This document shows, piece by piece, positions 55,626-64,000 of a DNA stretch of 64,000 nucleotides; within the stretch, counting starts at the first letter, position 1; each line of letters opens with the position of its first letter. Below the pieces are notes generated by a model. It worked only from the letters and a program-made list of their open reading frames with translations. It was not told where the DNA came from and did not search any database. Made by a program: the position numbers and the translations under genes. The stretch is from Gnomoniopsis sp. IMI 355080 (taxonomy: Eukaryota > Ascomycota > Sordariomycetes > Diaporthales > Gnomoniaceae): positions 62,001 to 126,000 of the forward strand of contig JAPEVC010000029.1 of the NCBI GenBank assembly GCA_027946555.1, read 5' to 3'.

Positions 55626-58516
55626 ATGTCGGCCGTCCGCGCGACGGCCCTGAGAGCGGGCGGCGCCTGTGTGCGCTGTCGCAAGGGCAAGACCAAGTGC
55701 GTCTACGAGAATGGCCGCGCCCCGTGCAAGAATTGCGCAAAGGGTATGCACGAGTGTTACCTCCCCTCCGAGTCCATGAGCCACGGTGGCCATGGAGTCT
55801 CGCCAGCCCGAAGCGCCCATCGCGTGCGCGAGTCGCTGCCCACCGAAAAACCAACCGGCCCAGGTGCACACGCCGACCGCCACGCCTCGTCTCATCATTC
55901 GACCGCGGTCACTTCCCGTACCAGCGCGCCTGCTAATGAGAAGTACGTATGATTTTCATGTCTCTGTGTATGCCTCTAAACAATGTCGCATCAACACCCC
56001 ATTATGACCACCACTGCTGCCGTGAGGCCTTCAATCAACCGCTAGCTTGAATCATATGCACAGCGCAAGGCGTGTGGAAGGCGTATGCTGCTAGCGTGTC
56101 ATACTTGCGTTGCGTTTCAGTCCCCTTGCAGCTTCAACATTTACCTTTCCCCCACGTCGGCCTGCCCCGAGCCGAGGACATGAGCAGAGATCACGAGGCA
56201 GGATGGATGCTTCTGACGCGCTCCTGGGCATTCGACACTTGACGCCCGTTGGCCCCAGACTCTTTCCCCTTCATTTCACGCGACTGTGCCACTGGTTGGT
56301 CCGGCTTTCCATGCCCACACTGCCCAGACCACCCCATCCTTGAACTTTCCCCAAGCCCCGACATCTCATGCTCCGGCATGGAAGCCGACCAGCCGGACGG
56401 AACCTTTCTGCTTCCGTGCGCTTTTTCCCTTGGCCCACTTTTCTCGTCCTCACTTCATATTGTCCTTGCCGGCCACGCCGTCGCGCCCGGCCAATCCCGA
56501 TTGTGCACTTGTGCACCATACCGACCATACGATCACATTGGGAATCGCGACACCTGGGATAGATGTCTTGCCTGTCACTTTCTGGAGCCCCCAATCTGTT
56601 CTTTTCTTTGCTTGATAGCGGCTTGATTTTATCTTCGGAAACATGTTCAAGAAGATGATTATTAACAATGAGTCTCCAATAGAGTTGGTCCGGATATGCT
56701 GGAACAGTGCGAGAGGGTCATCAACAAGGTTCTGCCCGCCTGCGTTGCCTTCCATAAGCCATCCTTCATCCAGCAGTTGAGGGCTCAATCTGTCGACAAT
56801 GTCATGGTCAATGCTCTTTTGTGCATTGCTGCTCGGCATTCTCCAATGCTCATCCAGCGCTTTGGCAGAAACCAAGGCTCGTCTCAGGCCGCCGAGCATT
56901 TTGGTCTCAAGGCCAGCAACTTCATCTGGTTGGCACTCGATCACCCCACCCTCGCCGACATTCAGGCTCTTTGCTTGATGGTCATCCACGAGTGGGGCTC
57001 GAGGAGCGCTGTACGCGCCTACATCTACCTCGGTCAAGCCGCTCGCATGGCGCAGATGTATCGTGTAGTACACGTCAACCGCCATCACTCCGACCCGGAT
57101 CATTTCCTCCAGGAGGAATCGTTCCGCCGAACTCTATGGCTGATTTATATCCTCGACTGCTTCTTGACAAGCAGTCCGGGACGATATCCGGCCCTGTCCA
57201 AGCTCGACATTAAAGATGTGGCTTTGCCTTGCGAAGATATGAACTTCAACTTCGGAAACCCCGTCTCTGTGCGCACTCTCGACGGCACTGCACCTCCTGG
57301 CTGCCCGAACCCGGCCATGTTGGCCCCCATTGGTGAATTTGGCCACATCGTCTTGGCCACGGAAGCCTGGCGTATGGTTGTGGAAATGATGACGACTTCC
57401 ACTCTTGATACCTTTAGCGAAGAGCAATGCCAACTTCTTGAGACCAAGGTCGCTCAAGTACGAGCTAACCTTCCGCACCACTTTGCGGAGCGCAACGGCC
57501 AGATGGATCTTCACATTACCATGGGCAGTGGTCTCACTTTTGCCATGATTCACATGCTGCTCCACTGTGCCATCATCTTTATCAATCGCCGGCGGATTCT
57601 GCAAGTTGTCACCTCCGAGGGCTTTACCATGGATGGCTGGCGTATGTCTGCTCAAAGCCAGATTCAGACCGTCGACCACATTCTGGAATCTTCACTCAGT
57701 ATTATCAGCATGCTCACTGCCCTTCAGAGAGCCACGGAGCCTAACATGGTGTGCTGCCTTCCTATTTTTATGCTCTTCTCTGGCTTTACAGCCGGATCGA
57801 CCGTAGCGTACCTGGCCCTGAAAGGACTATCCCCTCCCCACACCCACGACTCCATTAACACTATGGTCGACAAGTGCCTTGCACTGATGAAAGAGGGTTC
57901 TGAATCCTGGCACCTGGTTGTTCCCTGGCACCGGCATCTCAGTGTTATGAGTCGAGTTCTACAGGACGCCAATTTCGGCGAGGAGCCCGAGCGTGTCAGT
58001 GAGGACCGCATGCAGATTCAGCGCTCTCCCTCACAGAAAGACGACCGAATGAGCCAGGTTGACACTCGAGATGAACAAATGGACTACGAGCAGACACCTG
58101 CTCATAGTGTGACTCAGCCGCAGCCACAACCGGCACCGCAACCCATACCACAGGAGGTCCGCTCAAGCACTCCACAGGGTACCTCGCAGGCTGCACCGCC
58201 GGCTCCAATGGATCACCGTAGCAGTGAGCCACCCCGGCCGCGTCCATCAGGCGTGACCACGATCAACGGCAACTCTGCTAGCCACTCTACCCCCGCTGCT
58301 GTCTCCCCTCCAACGGGCCCTCAGGACGTTAAAGTCGAATCCCCAGAGCCTGCCTCTAACGGATCCAACGCTGGCGGTGTCCCGAGCGAGTCGGCCGCAC
58401 TCAATAAGGAGAGTGCTGGGACGGTGGATATGACGCCGACTGAGCTTTGCGCAGCATTTGAACGGCAACTGCTTGAGCTCGACGATCTGGCTGCGTTCAT
58501 GGGAGGCGGTGTGTGA
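55626..58516 (+). CDS. Zn2Cys6 transcription factor
   Basis: Two exons, 55626-55942 and 56683-58516, give 716 aa. The start is ATG in CCACCATGTC. The binuclear cluster near residues 15-45 has the exact spacing C-x2-C-x6-C-x8-C-x2-C-x6-C (CVRCRKGKTKC, then CKNCAKGMHEC). The second exon holds the fungal-specific regulatory domain (PF04082-like), with FHKPSFIQQL, IAARHSPMLIQRFG, RAYIYLGQAARMAQMYRV and EESFRRTLWLIYILDCF. The C-terminal 170 residues are rich in Pro, Gln and Ser, ending in an acidic-hydrophobic tail (ELDDLAAFMGG), a plausible activation region. The 740-bp intron (55943-56682) is far longer than others here; its ends fit GTACGT and AATAG and keep phase, but a small missed exon is possible. 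Target genes are unknown. Confidence 0.88.
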
Positions 58517-59908
58517 GTTCGTCCATCACCCTCGATTTGCGTCTGGTTTCAAAATTGGTCCTTTTGTTTCTGACGGCTGTCGTAGGGCACCCGCCCCTAG
58601 ATAGGCGAGGTTGACCTTCTCCGTGTCTTGAGAGACGGTGATTTTTTTGATTTTTTTCGTAACTTTTGCAACGGTGTATGGTGGATCTTGAGGCATTGCT
58701 TGTTGGTTGTAAAACTTTGATGATATTTCCGGTGTTGTGCTTGGTTGACTGGGGACCTGAAAAGTGGTGGCGAGGTTTTTATTTCTTTTCTGCAGATCTG
58801 GGAATACCAGATTACGGCCTTCTGACTGAGGAAGTTTGCCGCTGTTTTCTACTGCTAGCTTGGGGCGTTTATGCACGGCAGGACTGTTGATCTCAAGTTA
58901 TGCGATCTAGGCATAACTTTGTGCTTCGTTCCGGCATGGAGAGTGAGCGGTTGTTTCTGTCGAGTTCTGTTGATGTTTGGTGTTGTTGGCTCTTGTCTCG
59001 GTTGGGATGCAAATATCTAGGCTGCGACTTGAGTCCTTGGGAGAAGTACACCCCGTATGTAAGTATATTCTTCGGGGGGAGGGGGGGTTCTGGTTGCCAG
59101 TTTCTGTTTGTACTATATTCTTCAGCAGGGCCCATGGTGGTGGGACAGTTGGTGGTCAGTTGGCTTTGCTTGATTAGCTGCGCAGGACCCCAGGGGGGGT
59201 TGGCAAGTGGGAGAGAGTATCGGCAGAGCTCTCGTAGGTAGGAAGAGGTAGAGGTAATTGCATCACAACATGTAACAGGCATGTGGTACTGGTCTCCCTT
59301 CAAATCTTGTTTCACACTATTGCGATGGCTGACACCAGGACTGCCTCGTGTCTGTATTAAGTTGCCATCAATAAGCGCAGGCAACCCAAGCTGCGAGCGC
59401 TATGCTATCTGGGCGAAGCTTCGCAGATGTGCCGTGAAGGCGCGCATAGCACCAAGACAGTACACAAATTTGAAGCCAAGCGGCGGAAACAGTACTGCAT
59501 CAACGCGAGATGTCACCTGAGTCATAGCTCAGCCTTTGACGCAATTCTTATACTCATTTCAAGGCACTGCTGTGTGAGTACAAGTAACGATGGATGCCAA
59601 GTATGTGCCTTTGCGTATCAAGTCAAGGCAACCAGACTGGCTAAAACCCTTCCTTCAGGGTGCCCATAATCCCATTTCCCAAATCATAATCCCATCCCAA
59701 AATGTGTCCCGTTTGCACCATATCAGCCCCCCAAAAAGGGGCTCCATGCCCAATTCGCCCTTCCCATTCCTAATTCCTTACACAATTTGCCCATACCACT
59801 ACCGCAGCAAGAGACCAGTCAAATCTCCCCTCGAGATTTTGTCCAACATGCCGCATGGAAGATGACTATAAGCTTTGCCTCTACCTGATGGGGCAGCACT
59901 TGACAATC
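58517..59908. other. Convergent intergenic region
   Basis: 1.4 kb between the 3' ends of the regulator and the 111-aa protein gene, with G-rich stretches near 59076-59088 and 59191-59198. No gene seen. Confidence 0.6.
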
Positions 59909-60439
59909 TTAGTCCTTGTTGATAGCGGAGTACCGGCCGGCGCGATCCAAGCCTTTCTTAATGCGGCGGTCGACACCGACGGCGGCCTTTTCGAGTGGCA
60001 GCTTGGCTTCGATGCGCTTGACGGTGCGCTCGACGGGCGGGGTGATGAATTGTGTGCCACGCTCGACAGGGGCGACGAAGAAATTAATGTTACGCTCCCT
60101 ATTTGGGAATTTTGATTTGTTAGAGAAAAGAAGATGGAGAATGATTCAAAGGAACGAGCACGTTGGATGACGTTGTGTGAGTGTGGTAGAGGGGAACCCC
60201 TGAGCAGTGCTATTCCTTCCTCGTACGACACTGATTTTGTGATTCGGAATGAGTGCAGGTGACGACAGAAAAGGATATAAATCAAGAACATACCATCTTG
60301 GAGCCCAGCGAGCAGTCTGAGAGGCCACACGCTCAGTGGCACCGGGCATCATCATGTAGAGGGGAGCAAAGGCAGCAATGCCACCTACACCGAAGCAGAG
60401 GACCTCGGAAGAGCGGGCGCGGGGGATTCTGACGGGCAT
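59909..60439 (-). CDS. Small membrane protein of unknown function (111 aa)
   Basis: Two exons, 60439-60294 and 60098-59909, with a 195-bp GT-AG intron, give 111 aa. The spliced codon makes Trp in ARWAPRWERNINFF. The N-terminus MPVRIPRARSSEVL is basic and precedes one hydrophobic helix (VLCFGVGGIAAFAPLYMMM), as in small inner-membrane proteins of mitochondria. After it the motif PVER occurs twice (VAPVERGTQ and TPPVERTVKR), followed by a basic amphipathic tail (EAKLPLEKAAVGVDRRIKK). The in-frame join across the intron and coherent composition make the gene convincing, but I do not know the family and give no function. Mitochondrial location is an inference from the basic leader and helix. Confidence 0.78.
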
Positions 60440-63400
60440 GTTGTTTGTTTTGAGTGGAGATTGGTCTGATTGTGTGTGTGGATTGGTAGCGAAACTGGAT
60501 GGATGGTTAGACTCAAATGATCCTGTCTTACTTGGTTTCTAGGTGGAAAGCTTGGAATGTTGAGAGATCAAGAAGGGAAGAGGTTAGAGATGATGAAGGA
60601 GCCGGACAAAGGTGCGGATGGGGTTTAGGCCAAGTTGTCTAGGGGGAGGAGTGAGGGGAGGAGCGAGTGACTTGCCTCAAAGGTATCAAACGGCGGCTCT
60701 GTCCTCTTTGTCTAGGCTCTCGTCTATCTTCTAATGCTTCTCTAAACTCGACTGAGGTGATGAACAAGTATTTAATGATAATCTGTGTTCAGGAAACAGA
60801 AGAGCTACCGAGCGGGATGGAAGTCCCTTTTATTCAACCCACAGCGGCTTTTCGTCATACTCGCTCGCCCTCATGCTTATGCTCACTTGCGAATCAGCTA
60901 GGTTGGTTACAGACTACCTGGACCACCTACCAAGCTTCCTACACACCACCTGACCATCTCAGTCGTATTACCTGGGTTAGGGAGGTGAGCCGTGCGGGAT
61001 GCGGGTGGTGGTCAACCGTCTTTACCCAAACCCGTCACAATCGTCGTGTTACAGGGCCAATCCCCCCCGTCGATCGTAGCCTGTCCCTGTAGCGACGTAC
61101 TACTATAGTACTACTAGGGCAGTAGCCGCTCTCCATCTGTTGTTTCCCCAGACTCTTTCGAGCGGGGTTACGGGCAAGCCACGGCCAATCACATAGAGAC
61201 AGGCCCATGCCAGGGGCGCATGAGATTGCGTGCAAATGTCAGGCCACGCCAGCGGCAAGTCGCGCGCTGTTGCTGCATTGTTCAGCAGCGATCGGGAGGG
61301 GGTGCGGCAAGGTGTGGCCTGATGGTGGTGCTGTGCTGTTTGAGACAGCCTTTTTCCATTAGGTACTTTACTTATGCGGTTCATGCCCCGTGTCTTGTGT
61401 TACTATGTAAAAGGTGGACCTCTACGTATAACATACATAGTGGAGTTCTTCTTTCTTCTACAATTCTTCTCTTTCGACAATGATTCCTCCTCTCCTCCTC
61501 CATCCAGCTTCACCCATCGCGAATCCCCAAGGCTGTGGCAAAAGACCTCTTTCCCTTTTCAGCCCGGCACTTGTTGTCTCACAGTGGATACTTCGCCCCG
61601 CTTCCCCAGACTTTGAAGGTTTTGTGGGGAAAACGGGAGCGACGGATTGGCTCCACAGTGGATCCACTTCTTGAGTGTCTACTTGGTATTAGAGGCCCCC
61701 GATCTTCGCCAGTCAGCCAGTCCCGCTAGTTCTGCCCATGGGGAAAGTTCTTGGCATTTGCTTGTAGAAGCACACGATCCCGAGGACCCACCACTTGACT
61801 TCGAGGCATGAAACTGAATCTGACGGAGCAGTTGGGGAAAAGAACAACACACCTCAATGGGACGCATGCACTCATGTGCTGGTCACGAGACGCTGTTCTG
61901 GAACGAAGCTCGAGTCTATGCACGCTCGACCTGTCGAACGAGTCAGTCTTGATATTTGAAAGGTTTTTGCCTGTCCACCTGGCACGGAGCGGACATTGTT
62001 ACACCTGCCATCAAGTCTAACGAAGAAAAGAGGAGAGAAATCTTGTCTCTCCGACTCTCTTTGTTTCGCCGTTTTCCATTAGGTGCTCGCTCTTGGCCCG
62101 CCCGGCCGAGGCTTGACCCGGATATTTGCAAGGTGCCGCGGAACGAGCTTTCTGCGCCTGGGTCAGTGGCTTTGACTACTTTTTGGTGGTACAACGAGCC
62201 GCAAGTTGATGTGACTGTTGTAGTATTGATTTAGAAAAGGGATCCCTCGCTGTTAAAGTATTGCGGGACCAAATTTGGCTGATCTGCTTTGTAAAGCAGC
62301 CGCCACGTTTCGGCCTTTGGAGAAGGGCCGTCGATCGGTCGTGCTCAAACGACTGTTAGAAAATGGTACAGTGAGGTCAACTTCCGTAGAGAAATTGTCA
62401 AAAGACGCCCGAGATTGTATCGTAATCACCCGAACCAAATTCTAGCTGCAATCAGTAGTATTTACCACCGAGAAGAGATACACAATTAAGTGAATACCAG
62501 GCACATGAACACCACATCCAGTATAGCACTGCATACCAACCTCGACACCAAAATGCGACTTCATCATATTGTGGACAATGTGGCCTCGTTTCTGATCAGT
62601 GTCTGCTTTGCCTACCTGGGTGTTGGATAGTATTATGCAAGCATCTGAGAATGATAAGGTGGCGAGCTGAGGTTGCCCGGGCTTGAAATAGGGTGGTGCA
62701 AGGCTTATTTCGATGAACTTAGGTGCCTAGGCGGTATGAATACTACATGGAGTGTTGCTCAGCTGATGTGAAAACTTTCGCTATCTTCTTCGGGAGGGTC
62801 ATCCAGCATAGTAAGATATCCAATGCTTGATTAAATTCTTTTGACGAGATCATACATGCGAATGCGCCAATTGTGGGACCAACAAGAGAAAAGAGAGTTC
62901 CTCGCACTGATCGTGAAGGAAGTGCGGCCTGGTCCTGACACGACCTCAGTCTATGTTCTCCCTACTTAGGTAGGTAGGCCACGAACCGATCAATGGCAAG
63001 GCAAGTGTTGTGGCTACCTACACACTACATTATATCGTCATCGAGAGGCTCGTTTACAAATCAGGTAAACAGCTCTAGGGCCTTTGTATCAACCATATAG
63101 TCACAGGGGATTCACATCATCACCGTTCTCTCCATCAAGAGAAACTAAATCCGTAAGGCGTAGCCCAGGCTTCATGTCACAACATGCATGATGCCTTCAA
63201 TTTCTGTACTTATCCAATTTGATGACCAATACTTCATTACCTAGATATATTTCTCCGACGTTGTCTCCCATAGGTTATGTTGCGGCCAAGTTGTAAATTA
63301 GGTCGTCGATATACCATGCCCTCTCAATGTATTGTACATATCCGGATGCGTCTGAGTTCTTCCGTTCCGGCTTTCTTGAAACGTGTACTTATCAACGGAG

Positions 63401-64000
63401 AGGGCCTAGAATGACAAACTTGTAAGGCAGGGGTATCTGTTCAGCCTACCGAGGTGACCTTATGTCGTGTAATCTGAATTTGAGTCAGACAATAATCCTC
63501 ACAACATAGATACCCAGTTGCGATGAGATCTGCTCCATACCCAGGTGTACCCAAGTCCAGGAATCTTATTCTGATGCTCATTTCCTGCTATGGCATCTGC
63601 TAAGTGACAACCGGACTTTCCATGTTCGATAGAATGTCATTGATGAAAATGAGAAAGGTTATATCAAGTCAAAATACAGGAAATGACCTGGGAAGAAATG
63701 GTGCTGACCAATATATAACACACAAGCACGGCTTGCGAACCTTAGAAAAACCGAGTAGTGGAAGTCAAGGTTGAAACCATGTAATCGACGAAATAGTATG
63801 GAGATCTCCGAGGTTACGTCTAAAAGCTATGCAGATACATGTATCTCGAAATTCTTGGAGTCCTTTTTGCATGATCGGGTGGGAGACAGATAGATAAATA
63901 GTCGTTGTTAGTGCTTAGTATGGATAGAATCAACGTGGCTTGGATGGAAAGCTGAATGAGAGGCAAGACGTCTGCTGCCGGAACGACCAAAAAGAAGTTC
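60440..64000. other. Terminal 3.5 kb, no gene called
   Basis: The first part (60440-61500) is promoter-like, with a pyrimidine-rich block at 61448-61560 that could be the leader of an unrecognised transcript. Between 62440 and 64000 there is no open frame of even 60 codons on either strand. The palindrome family appears only as variants (GTGCCTAGGCG near 62722, TTAGGTAGGTAGG near 62957). Confidence 0.5.

Noticed and set aside
56450..57103. Minus-strand frame of 217 codons
   Set aside because: Antisense to the long intron and second exon of the Zn2Cys6 gene, which carries clear family motifs on the plus strand.
52008..64000. Secondary-metabolite gene cluster around the regulator
   Set aside because: No backbone synthase (PKS, NRPS, terpene cyclase) is present anywhere in the window, so the methyltransferase and regulator alone do not justify a cluster call.

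Overview
The window reads as nuclear DNA of a filamentous ascomycete (Pezizomycotina). The genes are split by short GT-AG introns, mostly 50-150 bp, with two GC-AG introns. Gene families include an SAT4/rhodopsin-type membrane protein, a Zn2Cys6 regulator, a LaeA/UMTA-like methyltransferase, a GH7 cellulase, GH2 and GH92 mannosidases and a Jen-type carboxylate permease. One tRNA-Pro gene carries an intron next to the anticodon. I see no phage, plasmid, CRISPR or intact transposon. The genus cannot be fixed from the sequence alone.

Layout: F-box protein (473-1594, -); secreted GH2 beta-mannosidase (2401-5339, -); rhodopsin-domain membrane protein (7006-8469, -); SCP2-PhyH fusion dioxygenase (11465-13048, +); EXPERA protein (13645-14339, +) converging on a type I membrane protein (14581-15541, -); MFSD5-like transporter (16166-17907, -); secreted gamma-glutamyltransferase (19520-21338, +). 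Next comes a metabolic stretch: Jen permease (22921-24876, +), 3-hydroxyacyl-CoA dehydrogenase (25352-26313, -), phosphatidylserine-decarboxylase-like enzyme (27763-29095, +) and an acyl-CoA dehydrogenase ending in SKL (30012-31492, +). Then a tentative 92-aa membrane protein (32396-32674, -); GH7 cellobiohydrolase (34796-36365, +); MYND-finger protein (36930-38753, -); PARG-like protein (39032-40201, -); GH92 mannosidase (41679-44505, +); tRNA-Pro(CGG) (45328-45424, -); LaeA-like methyltransferase (46058-47879, +); sulfite-oxidase-family molybdoenzyme (49124-50874, +); alpha/beta hydrolase (51030-52007, -); Zn2Cys6 regulator (55626-58516, +) behind a 3.6 kb non-coding upstream region; and a 111-aa membrane protein of unknown role (59909-60439, -). 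The last 3.5 kb shows no convincing gene.

How the genes might work together: the GH7, GH2 and GH92 enzymes, gamma-glutamyltransferase and probably the alpha/beta hydrolase fit a saprotroph or plant-associated fungus that digests polymers outside the cell. The Jen permease, hydroxyacyl-CoA dehydrogenase and peroxisomal acyl-CoA dehydrogenase fit growth on organic and fatty acids. Their adjacency suggests a loose catabolic neighbourhood, but this is inference. The main points for follow-up are a reading-frame break in the methyltransferase, a bacterial-type PARG signature, a 10-bp palindrome repeated ten times outside exons, and a foldback repeat at 21564-21654. All exon boundaries were worked out by eye from splice consensus, reading phase and family resemblance.
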